The notes under the pieces are model-generated. The model was not told the DNA's origin. It worked only from the letters and a program-made list of their open reading frames with translations, and did not search any database. Shown one piece after another: positions 13,815 through 20,429 of a stretch of 22,995 bases of DNA (the stretch's first letter is position 1; each line of letters starts with the position of its first letter). The stretch is from a virus: positions 1 through 22,995 of the IMG/VR virus record IMGVR_UViG_3300023174_003959; one strand, written 5' to 3'. The translations under genes and the position numbers were made by a program.

Positions 13815-14428
13815 TTTACTACTCTCCAAAGTTTTTCTTCTACAACAAGTTTACCAATTAAATCTTCATCTATGTATGATGGATTTTGTGCGTATGTTAT
13901 CTGTGAGTTATATTTTTTTATTGCATTAATTTTATGTTGTGTAAAGTTAATACTAACATTTTCTAAAATATGGTTTGATTCAAAGATTCTTAATCTTGTT
14001 CTATGTAATTCTGGATATAATAATCTATATGGTAACTCAGCATAAACAAAATATGTTTTATTAAAATCTTTCATTAAATTGAATAAAATATCTGATAAAA
14101 AAACATGATCTGGATGATGAATTCCCAATGGAATATATACATTGTCAAAATTTATTATAGTATTTTTTATCCAATTAGTTAAATCATCTTCATTCTGTTT
14201 TCCATAAACATCATCTAATAAGTCTCCATTAATAACTTTAGCATTAATCATAGAACAGGCTTCAGAATGTTCCTGTCTCAACGTAGTGTGTTTTTTATAT
14301 CCAACATCATCTGTTGGTATCCCAGCAAATGCGGATGCAATAGTAAAATTATGATCATTATCAATGATATGATCGCCTAAAGAAAAAATTGCATCGTCTG
14401 TGTGTGGAGAAAAAATAAGACTATTCAT
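13811..14428 (-). CDS. PIG-L/LmbE-family N-acetyl-sugar deacetylase
   Basis: The 205-residue protein has PHTDD at 8-12 and IHHPDH at 103-108, the two metal-binding motifs (H9, D12, H105/H108; general base D11). PIG-L enzymes remove acetyl from GlcNAc-type sugars; actinobacterial relatives include MshB and Mca of mycothiol metabolism. Here it sits among glycosyltransferases, so deacetylating a glycan or sugar intermediate is likely. I chose the ATG at 14428, which overlaps the upstream stop by 8 nt (ATGAATAG) and starts just before the PHxDD strand. The longer frame from 14458 adds ten residues of unlikely sequence. Confidence 0.85.
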   Translation of the reverse strand: MNSLIFSPHTDDAIFSLGDHIIDNDHNFTIASAFAGIPTDDVGYKKHTTLRQEHSEACSMINAKVINGDLLDDVYGKQNEDDLTNWIKNTIINFDNVYIPLGIHHPDHVFLSDILFNLMKDFNKTYFVYAELPYRLLYPELHRTRLRIFESNHILENVSINFTQHKINAIKKYNSQITYAQNPSYIDEDLIGKLVVEEKLWRVVN

Positions 14429-15128
14429 AAAATAAATGAACCTCATGTTGATAGTCAAGTAATACTTCTTTGTAACCCAATTCTTTTATCCATTGTCTAA
14501 GATTATATAAAGATTCATTCCATTGTTGCAACATAAATTCAGGATGTCCAGATAGCCATATCTTAGGCTTATACTCTTTAAGAACCTTCTCAGCCCCTCC
14601 TAAGACTCGCCATTCACTACCTTCTACATCTAAAGAAATTGCGGTAGGTGGTTTAATCCCGTGATCATATACACATGAATCTATAGTAATTTGACCATAT
14701 GAATCACCTTCAAGATATAACTCTTTAAATCCATGTGCTGCTATAAGTTCATTATCAACTTCTGGTGGCCATTCATTATAATAAATACGTGCAAGGCTGT
14801 TTATTTTATCAGAAGCAAATCCAGGAATACAAACTAATGGAAGTTCTAAATTATTTGCAGTCCAAGTTGCAGGAAAATGTGACCATACTTTGGGGTTTGG
14901 TTCAAATAAAACTACTTCTGCTCCCCACATTTGACAAAGTGCTGGAAACTCTCCTTCTTCTGCACCAACATAATAAACAACATCGCCATTGGTAATATTA
15001 TTATGCATTGATTTTAGTCTAGGTTTTTCCCATCCATCAGGTTCATACCAATCTGGTCTGTCTGCACGATGCTTTGGAAGAAACATTTCAAATTCACCAT
15101 TAAGTGTTGCCTTAATCATTCCTGTCAT
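14421..15128 (-). CDS. FkbM-family SAM-dependent methyltransferase
   Basis: The 235-residue protein has a SAM-binding first strand VVYYVGAEEGEFPALCQMWGA and VVLFEPNPKVW as the acidic ribose-binding strand. Near the C-terminus AISLDVEGSEWRVLGGAEKVL is the diagnostic FkbM D-x-EG-x-E motif. FkbM enzymes O-methylate sugars or polyketides; in phages they are frequent in glycan clusters. The glycine-rich motif I is altered (VGAEEGEF in place of the common VGANxGxx), which is typical of FkbM. Coupled by ATGA overlap upstream and 8 nt downstream. Confidence 0.85.
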   Translation of the reverse strand: MTGMIKATLNGEFEMFLPKHRADRPDWYEPDGWEKPRLKSMHNNITNGDVVYYVGAEEGEFPALCQMWGAEVVLFEPNPKVWSHFPATWTANNLELPLVCIPGFASDKINSLARIYYNEWPPEVDNELIAAHGFKELYLEGDSYGQITIDSCVYDHGIKPPTAISLDVEGSEWRVLGGAEKVLKEYKPKIWLSGHPEFMLQQWNESLYNLRQWIKELGYKEVLLDYQHEVHLFYE

Positions 15129-15634
15129 TTGGTTGCCTCAATAAAATAAAATTCATGTTCTCTTGTATCAAGTTCATAAGATTTATTATTTGAAAATGTG
15201 GTTTGTTTGTATTGTGTTTTTGTTATATTTTTAAATCCACTATCACTTAGTTTATATTCTAATGCTTTTTCAGTTAATAATGATACTGATGTTGAATACC
15301 AAGTTAACCAAGAAGAAAAACGTCTATCTAAATTATGCTCAGAGTTAGGAAAAAAGTTCATGTTGTTATTTTTATATGCATCAAATCCAGAAATAATATC
15401 TGGCAGACTAATTCTAAGTATTCCATTAGGTTTTAAAACTCTATAAAATTCTAATAAAGTTGCTTTAATTTCATGATACCGTATTGAACAAATTGTTGCA
15501 TGGGAAACAATTATGTCTGCTGATGCATCTGTAATGAGATGTAAGTTTTTATGTTCTGTTTTATATTCTGGATCAAGATCTATATTAATCCAATCAGGTG
15601 GCTGAATGCTTCCACATCCAAAGTTTATATTCAT
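15125..15634 (-). CDS. Class I SAM-dependent methyltransferase (short)
   Basis: The 169-residue protein begins almost directly with the SAM loop NFGCGSIQPPDWINIDLDP. It continues through ITDASADIIVSHATICSIRYHE to FYRVLKPNGILRISLPDI, the Methyltransf_11-type core. The N-terminal helix normally before motif I is missing, as in other short members that start MKLNLGCG. The C-terminal SGFKNITKT segment follows the usual last strands. Substrate unknown; a sugar or lipid-carrier intermediate is plausible from context. ATGA overlaps both ways. Confidence 0.8.
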   Translation of the reverse strand: MNINFGCGSIQPPDWINIDLDPEYKTEHKNLHLITDASADIIVSHATICSIRYHEIKATLLEFYRVLKPNGILRISLPDIISGFDAYKNNNMNFFPNSEHNLDRRFSSWLTWYSTSVSLLTEKALEYKLSDSGFKNITKTQYKQTTFSNNKSYELDTREHEFYFIEATK

Positions 15635-16560
15635 TTGTTCTCCATGTAAAAATCAACTATTTCTTTCATTGTATCTTTCATAGTATGTTCTGACTTCCAC
15701 CCAGTTTTTTCTTGTAGTAAGGATGAATTCATAAATTGTTTTTTAATTTCAAATCCATCACTTGCAACTATCTCATGTCTAACTTTTTTACCAATTACGT
15801 CTTGCACAATGTTAAATACTTCAAGAGTTGAATATCTTTCGCCAGAAGATATATTAAATGATGGAATGTTATTAATTGTTTCTCCGTATGTAAGTATGTT
15901 GGAGTATGCTGACACAACATCTTTAACATTTATATACTCTCTAATATCTCTACCAGCATTTCTTATGGTAAATAATACGTCGTTTTTATATGCCCTTACA
16001 ATTCCAGGGATCAATCGTTGAACATTGTTATCACCAGTTCCATAAATGTTGCATGCACGAGTAGTTATAACAGGCATATCGTAAGTATTTCTGTAGGAGT
16101 TACAAATGATATCTGTGATTGATTTAGAGGCATCATATGGATAAACTCCATTTAAAATATGATCTTCAAAGTATTCATCTTTAGTTAATTCACCATAGGC
16201 TTTATCGCTAGATGCAACGATAATTGATTTACATTTTTTATACTCTCTTAATGATTCAAGAACATTTAGTGTGCCAATTACATTTGTATAAAAAGTACTG
16301 TATGGGTACTTGATTGAATCATATGCTTGTGTTTGTGCTGCAAGATGAATAAAATAATCTGGTCTTGACTTTTCTATAAAGAAATCAATGTCTATTTTAT
16401 TATTAATACTTCCATATACCTTGTTTACATCTTTAGAAAGTTCTGTACGGCTATGCTCATCCTTTAATAATACAAAAACATCCCAGCCCAAAGAAAGATA
16501 ATGGTTTGATAAATGAGAACCAAGCAGTCCAGTTGCTCCAGTAATTGCTATGCTTTTCAC
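15631..16560 (-). CDS. NAD-dependent sugar-nucleotide epimerase/dehydratase (extended SDR)
   Basis: About 309 residues. The Rossmann TGATGLLG lies at 7-14, SSDKAYG at 117-123 and the catalytic Y142-x3-K146 (YDASK). The SDK-x-YG form and overall layout resemble CDP-glucose or GDP-mannose 4,6-dehydratases, so a 4-keto-6-deoxy sugar nucleotide is a likely product. The start is GTG at 16560, which overlaps the upstream TAG by 1 nt and places the Rossmann strand at residue 4. An ATG at 16593 would overlap 34 nt and add an unrelated MGCNNQ segment. It probably feeds donor sugars to the transferases of this block. Confidence 0.85.
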   Translation of the reverse strand: MKSIAITGATGLLGSHLSNHYLSLGWDVFVLLKDEHSRTELSKDVNKVYGSINNKIDIDFFIEKSRPDYFIHLAAQTQAYDSIKYPYSTFYTNVIGTLNVLESLREYKKCKSIIVASSDKAYGELTKDEYFEDHILNGVYPYDASKSITDIICNSYRNTYDMPVITTRACNIYGTGDNNVQRLIPGIVRAYKNDVLFTIRNAGRDIREYINVKDVVSAYSNILTYGETINNIPSFNISSGERYSTLEVFNIVQDVIGKKVRHEIVASDGFEIKKQFMNSSLLQEKTGWKSEHTMKDTMKEIVDFYMENK

Positions 16561-17516
16561 TATATACCCAACTCTCTGATTATTGCATCCCATCTGTGTA
16601 CATAGGTATGTTCTTTCTTTGTTCTTTCATGCCCATTTACTCTTATGTTTTCTCTTGATACTCCATCAAAAAGATATTGATCTATTTTTGTTTTTAAATC
16701 ATCAAAGTTTCCATGCTCATAAAATATAATCTCTTTATTATCTTCAAAATACTCTTCAAGACCTTTAATACGAGGGTAAATGGTAAAGCCACCACGACCA
16801 GTACTTTCAAATAGCCTATCACTAGTGTAGTAAGGATAGTTAAAGTTAATATTTAAACTATCTCCTATCGCTACTTTGCTTTTTGCGTAGATACGATTTA
16901 AAGCATCTCCACGAACAGTTCCAGTATCCCCATCTCCACCAACATGAAGAAATCTTTTACCATATGTTTTTCTTAAAAAGTCTATTAGTTCTGGACGATA
17001 TTTATGTTCATGATGATAGCCTCTGCTGCCAACAAATATTACATCATTTTCAAAATTATTAACATCGTAATCAGAATGTATATAACATTCTTTATCATAA
17101 ACACCAGCAGGAATAAAGTGTCCTTTTACATTTGTGTTTTCATTAAACCAATCAGCCATTAGTTTATCAACTGTAAAGAAATGACCAATTGTTTTATAAA
17201 AGTTATCATTCTCTAAATCTTTTTGTCGTTCAATTCCAAACCATAAATCAAGATGGTATGTCATGGTAGGAATACCAGCAGAGTTTAATTGTCTTAGTAC
17301 TTCATCCATTAGAATTGATCCTGGTGTATTCCATCTATGTGTGTGAACCCATATAAATAGGTTTGACTGCAATGCTTTTTTTAATATTTGTTTGCTTGTT
17401 GCTTTCTTTTCTTGCAATTTTTCAACGGTATGTCCAAGAGACTCTAAAGACTTAGCATGATGATTCTCACTACTATAAGATACCTCAAAGTTACCAAGAA
17501 AAACTATATTAGCCAT
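16560..17516 (-). CDS. GT-B glycosyltransferase (CgeB / Glyco_trans_1_2-like)
   Basis: The 318-residue protein has NDVIFVGSRGYHHEHKYRPELIDFL at the start of its C-terminal domain. SDRLFESTGRGGFTIYPRIKGLEEYF and IIFYEHGNFDDLKTKIDQYL complete the pattern, ending YVHRWDAI. This matches spore-maturation CgeB-like and Glyco_trans_1_2 enzymes. The N-terminal domain (NIVFLGNFEVSYSSENHHAKSLESLGH) is the acceptor half. First of the glycan block in transcription order; starts in an 8-nt overlap (ATGGCTAA) with a small upstream gene. Confidence 0.8.
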   Translation of the reverse strand: MANIVFLGNFEVSYSSENHHAKSLESLGHTVEKLQEKKATSKQILKKALQSNLFIWVHTHRWNTPGSILMDEVLRQLNSAGIPTMTYHLDLWFGIERQKDLENDNFYKTIGHFFTVDKLMADWFNENTNVKGHFIPAGVYDKECYIHSDYDVNNFENDVIFVGSRGYHHEHKYRPELIDFLRKTYGKRFLHVGGDGDTGTVRGDALNRIYAKSKVAIGDSLNINFNYPYYTSDRLFESTGRGGFTIYPRIKGLEEYFEDNKEIIFYEHGNFDDLKTKIDQYLFDGVSRENIRVNGHERTKKEHTYVHRWDAIIRELGI

Positions 17517-17685
17517 TATCTTCTAAATATTCTTTAAATAATTCCATAACTCTAATCGTATACTTGTCATATTCTATATCAATAATATAATTGTCCGTAT
17601 CTAGTTTATGAACTTTTAAATCCTGTCCAATATCAAGAAGTATTGATTTTATTCCATCTTCAAGATTTTTCAAGTTGAACCTCAT
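17509..17685 (-). CDS. Small acidic hypothetical protein, 58 residues
   Basis: The frame from ATG 17685 ends in a TAA at 17509-17511 that overlaps the start of the glycosyltransferase by 8 nt. The product is acidic, with NLEDGIKSILLDIGQDLK and a helical end VMELFKEYLEDNG. It fills a gap that would otherwise be non-coding in a packed operon. The start overlaps the previous gene by 26 nt; a later TTG at 17673 is an alternative. No family recognised. Confidence 0.5.
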   Translation of the reverse strand: MRFNLKNLEDGIKSILLDIGQDLKVHKLDTDNYIIDIEYDKYTIRVMELFKEYLEDNG

Positions 17686-17887
17686 TCTGGCCTCTTGCTA
17701 TGGCAGCAGATATCTCAAATGCTTTTTGAGTTCTACGAGATTTATTTAATCCTTTAGCCTTCCAAAGTTTTGAAGTGCCTTCAATATCTACAGCAATTTG
17801 ATCTCTAATTTCTTTTACTGTAAAAACAATGAAGTCCCAAACCTGTTCTTTTTGTTTTTCTGTAAGTTCTTCTGTCCAGTTAGTCAT
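17660..17887 (-). CDS. Conserved small helical protein, 75 residues (paralogue of the gene at 18237)
   Basis: Starting at ATG 17887 (8-nt ATGACTAA overlap with the upstream stop), the protein is helical and charged. It carries KEIRDQIAVDIE and ends with FEISAAIARGQNEVQ. The same two segments, KEMREQIAKEIE and LLAAKIARG, occur in the 45-residue protein at 18237-18374, so the two are probably paralogues flanking the tRNA cluster. No family name or function is recognised. Confidence 0.62.
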   Translation of the reverse strand: MTNWTEELTEKQKEQVWDFIVFTVKEIRDQIAVDIEGTSKLWKAKGLNKSRRTQKAFEISAAIARGQNEVQLEKS

Positions 17888-17981
17888 CTTCATCCTCAAA
17901 ATCTCTCAGGGCACTTGAATTGCTAAAACAATTGTTACAATCACCATTAACTAACCTGCCACCACAGTAGTTACAAAACAT
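17880..17981 (-). CDS. Tiny zinc-ribbon protein, 33 residues
   Basis: Starting at ATG 17981, the product MFCNYCGGRLVNGDCNNCF plus an acidic tail has two CxxC knuckles (C3/C6, C15/C18), a complete minimal zinc ribbon. The open frame continues upstream into the tRNA-Arg, but that part is tRNA sequence, not protein. TATCAT ends 6 nt before the ATG, matching the leaderless arrangement seen at other genes here. Confidence 0.6.
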   Translation of the reverse strand: MFCNYCGGRLVNGDCNNCFSNSSALRDFEDEDD

Positions 17982-17987
17982 ACATCT

Positions 17988-17993
17988 ATGATA
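17988..17993 (-). promoter_or_regulatory. Possible -10 box of a leaderless promoter
   Basis: TATCAT on the minus strand lies between the 3' end of tRNA-Arg and the zinc-ribbon gene, 6 nt before its ATG. No good -35 is visible, as it would fall inside the tRNA. Weak on its own; supported by the shared spacing. Confidence 0.3.
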
Positions 17994-18001
17994 CCAGATA
18001 G

Positions 18002-18074
18002 TACCCCTGGCAAGAATTGAACTTGCGACACATGGCTTAGAAGTCCATTGTTCTATCCACTGAACTACAGAGGC
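18002..18074 (-). tRNA. tRNA-Arg (anticodon UCU)
   Basis: A 73-nt cloverleaf. Acceptor GCCTCTG/CAGGGGT has two G-U pairs (1-72 and 4-69). The D stem is GTTC/GAAC and the T arm GCAAG-TTCAATT-CTTGC. The anticodon loop CTTCTAA gives UCU, reading AGA/AGG. The last anticodon-stem pair is an A31-G39 mismatch. The CCA end is not encoded. AGA is the dominant Arg codon in these AT-rich genes, so this tRNA would help translation. Confidence 0.92.
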
Positions 18075-18078
18075 TTTG

Positions 18079-18151
18079 CTGGTCTGGCAGGGCACGATCC
18101 TGCAACTTCCAAATTAACAGTTTGGCACTCTACCAATTGAGTTACAGACCA
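18079..18151 (-). tRNA. tRNA-Asn (anticodon GUU)
   Basis: A 73-nt cloverleaf with a perfect acceptor (TGGTCTG/CAGACCA), D stem ACTC/GAGT, anticodon stem CCAAA/TTTGG, loop CTGTTAA and discriminator G. The T stem is GCAGG/CCTGC, but the T loop reads ATCGTGC. Positions 54 and 58 are A and T instead of the near-universal T and A. CCA is not encoded. It lies 4 nt from both neighbours. Confidence 0.9.
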
Positions 18152-18155
18152 CTAG

Positions 18156-18229
18156 TACAGCAGGTAGGACTTGAACCTACGATAGCCGAATTATGAGTTC
18201 GGTGCCTTGACCAACTTGGCTACTGCTGC
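18156..18229 (-). tRNA. tRNA with anticodon CAU (elongator Met or Ile2)
   Basis: A 74-nt cloverleaf. Acceptor GCAGCAG/CTGCTGT has a G1-U72 pair, and the D stem GCC/GGC a long loop. Anticodon stem is CCGAA/TTCGG with loop CTCATAA, and the T arm is GTAGG-TTCAAGT-CCTAC. It lacks the C1-A72 mismatch and the three G-C pairs of an initiator. CAU may read AUG, or AUA if lysidine-modified by host TilS. The heavy AUA use in the neighbouring genes makes Ile2 attractive, but this is not decided by the sequence I can read. Confidence 0.88.
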
Positions 18230-18236
18230 TTAAAGA

Positions 18237-18374
18237 TTATCCTCTTGCAATTTTAGCAGCAAGCAATTTCATGCCAACAGCGTTTTCAATACTATCTCTA
18301 ATTTCAATAGCCTCAATCTCTTTGGCTATCTGTTCTCGCATTTCTTTCATGTGCATGCTTAATGTTTTTTCCAT
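18237..18374 (-). CDS. Small helical protein, 45 residues (paralogue of the gene at 17660)
   Basis: ATG at 18374 follows GGGTGGA in the transcript and the frame ends with TAA at 18237-18239, just before the tRNA cluster. The protein is a single charged helix with KEMREQIAKEIEAIEIRDS and ends LLAAKIARG, matching parts of the product of 17660-17887. Function unknown. Confidence 0.55.
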   Translation of the reverse strand: MEKTLSMHMKEMREQIAKEIEAIEIRDSIENAVGMKLLAAKIARG

Positions 18375-18392
18375 TTTTTCCACCCAATCTTT

Positions 18393-18545
18393 TTAGTTCT
18401 CTGCTCTTACATCTGGACTTTTCAAATAAAATACCAGAGTCATTTTTAATCCGCAAGGGCAGTGAAAATTATAGTCTAATTCTTTATGTATTTCCATAGT
18501 AATCTTTGTACCACAGCCATCACAAACAAACTCATATGTGTGCAT
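18393..18545 (-). CDS. Mini zinc-ribbon protein, 50 residues
   Basis: ATG 18545 to TAA 18393-18395. The product opens MHTYEFVCDGCG and has a second knuckle FHCPCG (C8/C11, C29/C31), resembling a shortened FmdB-type or rubredoxin-like ribbon. The second pair is C-P-C-G, with only one residue between the cysteines, so zinc geometry may be altered. The start overlaps the upstream TAA by 1 nt (TAATG). Confidence 0.58.
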   Translation of the reverse strand: MHTYEFVCDGCGTKITMEIHKELDYNFHCPCGLKMTLVFYLKSPDVRAEN

Positions 18546-18643
18546 TACTTATCTTCCTTTTCCCATACTATCCTACCATTTTTCCAGACAGGCCAATACC
18601 CAAGACCTCTCCAGTCCATGCTCATAATCTTAGGTTCTTTCAT
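18545..18643 (-). CDS. Tiny Trp-rich protein, 32 residues
   Basis: ATG 18643 overlaps the upstream TAA by 1 nt and the stop overlaps the next ATG by 1 nt. The product has MSMDWRGLGYWPVWKNGRIVW, with four Trp in 32 residues. No family recognised. Coupling on both sides is the evidence for translation. Confidence 0.45.
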   Translation of the reverse strand: MKEPKIMSMDWRGLGYWPVWKNGRIVWEKEDK

Positions 18644-18726
18644 TAGTTAACCTTATATGTCATTACAAAATAACATGCAACGTATCCCAAAATAAATACT
18701 GGTATAAGAAATAATATATTAATCAA
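18643..18726 (-). CDS. Tiny membrane peptide, 27 residues, TTG start
   Basis: TTG at 18726 is preceded by GGGGGC (18731-18736 region) at a good distance, 16 nt or so from the predicted start site of the promoter at 18749-18777. The product is one hydrophobic helix (INILFLIPVFILGYVACYFVM) with a short polar end. It would be the first gene of the leftward operon. Very short, so confidence is limited. Confidence 0.45.
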   Translation of the reverse strand: MINILFLIPVFILGYVACYFVMTYKVN

Positions 18727-18748
18727 TTTAGCCCCCTTTTATATATCT

Positions 18749-18777
18749 AGTATAGCAATTTTAAGACAGAATGTAAA
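18749..18777 (-). promoter_or_regulatory. Promoter of the leftward small-gene / tRNA / glycan operon
   Basis: On the minus strand TTTACA (18777-18772) and TATACT (18754-18749) are 17 nt apart. Transcription would begin near 18742 and read through the micro-genes and tRNAs. With no obvious terminator on the way, it may continue into the glycan genes down to 11178. Confidence 0.68.
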
Positions 18778-18825
18778 GATATAATGAGGAGATAAAAACT
18801 ATATCTTACTTGTAAAATATTCAAA

Positions 18826-19524
18826 TTATTGATATTTTTTTTGTTTCCAAAAAGTTTCTTTGTACCATCCATATATTCTATGCTCATGCCTATTTTCCCT
18901 ACCTTTTTTAACCAAACCATCTTCAATTTCAGAATTCCAATTTTGTTGTAAAAATGGTATTAATTGTACAACTGGGGTTCCTTGTTTTATAACTCCTTCA
19001 AAATCATTTTTAATATAAAATGGAAGATTTCCATCTGCTTGTGTGACAAACCCTCCATCAATAATACCGCTAAGTGTAGTAAATGGTAAATCATGCCTAT
19101 TTAGTGGATGAGTTAACAAAGCGCTATATCCTTGTGGAATTGTAAATGATACATTTAACTTCCAAGCATATTCACAATTAGCATGTTTATATGGAACTAC
19201 ATTTAAATCAGAAACATTTGCTCTAATGCTTGGTGGATCTCTTAAATCTGGCATCCATGTCAAATATGGTTGTCCATCAATTTGTTTAACATAAAGATCG
19301 TATGGAAGTTTTATTAAATAACCAGTAGTCATGGCATCTAAAAATGGTACACATTGCTTTATGGTATGTCCAAATCCTGTTGGTATATCAAACATTTCAT
19401 TATTTTTCCATTTTGGTATTTTTTTATACCATTCTGGGATCAATGATTTTGCTGGAACAATTAAATTTTTATCTACTAATGGAACTGCAGATTCTTGTTT
19501 TAGAATTGGATTTTTTTTAAACAT
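18826..19524 (-). CDS. Conserved phage/bacterial protein of unknown function (possibly DUF6065-like)
   Basis: A 232-residue soluble protein. LIVPAKSLIPEWYKKIPKW near the start is followed by TIKQCVPFLDAMTTGYLIKLPYDLYV and THPLNRHDLPFTTLSGIIDGGF. A later segment reads GVIKQGTPVVQLIPF and the ending HEHRIYGWYKETFWKQKKY. The pattern of His/Asp-containing turns on a beta-rich core recalls 2-oxoglutarate or cupin-like folds, but no HxD...H set is proven. I have seen similar proteins in marine and freshwater phages near sugar or halogenase genes. It has its own promoter with the -10 exactly 6 nt before the ATG. Confidence 0.6.
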   Translation of the reverse strand: MFKKNPILKQESAVPLVDKNLIVPAKSLIPEWYKKIPKWKNNEMFDIPTGFGHTIKQCVPFLDAMTTGYLIKLPYDLYVKQIDGQPYLTWMPDLRDPPSIRANVSDLNVVPYKHANCEYAWKLNVSFTIPQGYSALLTHPLNRHDLPFTTLSGIIDGGFVTQADGNLPFYIKNDFEGVIKQGTPVVQLIPFLQQNWNSEIEDGLVKKGRENRHEHRIYGWYKETFWKQKKYQ

Positions 19525-19530
19525 ATTTAA

Positions 19531-19559
19531 ATTGTATCATAAAAAGAAGTAATTGTAAA
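19531..19559 (-). promoter_or_regulatory. Leaderless promoter of the gene at 18826-19524
   Basis: TTTACA (19559-19554), 17-nt spacer, TACAAT (19536-19531) with an upstream TGA giving an extended -10, then 6 nt to the ATG at 19524. The predicted start site is the A of ATG, so the mRNA would lack a leader. Confidence 0.7.
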
Positions 19560-19573
19560 TTTAAAAACATTTA

Positions 19574-19684
19574 TTAGAACATCTCTTCCGAACATATAAG
19601 GCAAAACTTTTTATCTTCTTTGCCCAATGTAAAATGAAAGCCCATGCGACACTTAATGTGTCGTTTCCATATCCACCAAAGCAT
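19574..19684 (-). CDS. Mini Cys-rich protein, 36 residues
   Basis: ATG 19684 to TAA 19574-19576. The product starts MLWWIWKRHIKCRMGFHFTL and ends KKFCLICSEEMF. Cysteines at 12, 28 and 31 plus H17 suggest a small zinc site, in the style of phage mini-ribbons. It follows the 62-residue membrane zinc ribbon by 6 nt, so they are probably co-transcribed. Confidence 0.5.
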   Translation of the reverse strand: MLWWIWKRHIKCRMGFHFTLGKEDKKFCLICSEEMF

Positions 19685-19690
19685 AAAATA

Positions 19691-19879
19691 TTAGTGGCAC
19701 ATAGTGCAGTAAAAAGGTGTTCTTATATTTGCCTCCGATACAACAGATATTTTAGAACACTTAATGCAGACCACTTTTACAAGCCCATCTTCAATACGTT
19801 CTGGATTGATAGACAAAGATCTGGTGTAGTATATTTTAGTTAAATACCAAGTAATTGCAATAGCGAGTAGAGTTATCAT
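19691..19879 (-). CDS. Membrane-anchored zinc-ribbon protein, 62 residues
   Basis: Residues 2-14 (ITLLAIAITWYLT) plus following aromatic residues form an N-terminal membrane segment. The C-terminal part has VVCIKCSK and PFYCTMCH, two CxxC knuckles of a zinc ribbon. The product would sit on the membrane with the ribbon in the cytoplasm. It has a near-consensus promoter (TTGACT-N17-TATACT) ending 6 nt before the ATG. No named family. Confidence 0.6.
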   Translation of the reverse strand: MITLLAIAITWYLTKIYYTRSLSINPERIEDGLVKVVCIKCSKISVVSEANIRTPFYCTMCH

Positions 19880-19885
19880 ACATTT

Positions 19886-19914
19886 AGTATATCAAGATTT
19901 GGCGATAAAGTCAA
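19886..19914 (-). promoter_or_regulatory. Leaderless promoter of the membrane zinc-ribbon gene
   Basis: TTGACT (19914-19909), 17-nt spacer, TATACT (19891-19886) with an upstream TGA (extended -10), then 6 nt to ATG 19879. It lies directly after the HAD gene stop, so the gene can be expressed separately from its upstream neighbour. Confidence 0.72.
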
Positions 19915-19916
19915 AA

Positions 19917-20285
19917 TTATATAGCCCAGAATTTTTTCATATCTGGAAGTGTGGCAGGATCTTTTGTTGGTATACCTGCTCTAGAATAGGCTGCCCTCAT
20001 GGTTTCATTATTATCAATTGCTAAATTAACTTGAGATCGTAGTTTCATACCAACCTCATATTTATATTTTGCGGTATCTGCAGAAGAACCTGGATTCATA
20101 ATAAGTCTAGAATACTTAACTCCTGCTGCTCTTAACGCTGCCACAGTTTCTTTACGTTGTGAAACATTTCTGCCTGTTACGATAATTAATGATCCTGGCA
20201 AAGCATTGACATAATCAATAACTCGGCGGATAGGTTGAGTTCCGTTTCGCAGAAGAGTATCGTCAATATCAACAATTGTGGCCAT
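19917..20285 (-). CDS. HAD-superfamily phosphatase-like protein
   Basis: The 122-residue protein has motif I VDIDDTLL (D6 nucleophile, D8 acid/base), motif II in LIIVTGRN (T37), and motif IV AIDNNE (around D90). No cap domain is present. The size and TGR motif recall the phosphatase half of T4-type polynucleotide kinase-phosphatase, so nucleic-acid 3'-end repair is one possibility. A small-molecule phosphatase is another. The base composition is higher in GC than the glycan genes. A TATACT box ends 6 nt before its ATG. Confidence 0.8.
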   Translation of the reverse strand: MATIVDIDDTLLRNGTQPIRRVIDYVNALPGSLIIVTGRNVSQRKETVAALRAAGVKYSRLIMNPGSSADTAKYKYEVGMKLRSQVNLAIDNNETMRAAYSRAGIPTKDPATLPDMKKFWAI

Positions 20286-20291
20286 TTGTTA

Positions 20292-20297
20292 AGTATA
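20292..20297 (-). promoter_or_regulatory. -10 box of a leaderless promoter for the HAD gene
   Basis: TATACT on the minus strand with exactly 6 nt (TAACAA) before ATG 20285. The -35 region is poor. No ribosome-binding site can fit. Confidence 0.5.
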
Positions 20298-20429
20298 GCA
20301 TTCATTAAGTTCGGCGGAAAATAGAACTATCAAACCTCCCTATGCCCTAAAGGGCACTATCGGTGAGTAGTCTTCATATGCCTAAATAAAGAATCGTGAG
20401 CAAAGATACCCCATCTGAGTTCCCATTCT

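Noticed and set aside
17982-18095. N-terminal extension of the 33-residue zinc ribbon
   Set aside because: The extension is translated tRNA-Arg and intergenic sequence.
18776-18807. Inverted repeat AAGATATA ... TATATCTT as a terminator for the gene at 18826
   Set aside because: The stem is only A/T-rich and is followed on the minus strand by TACATTC rather than a T-run.
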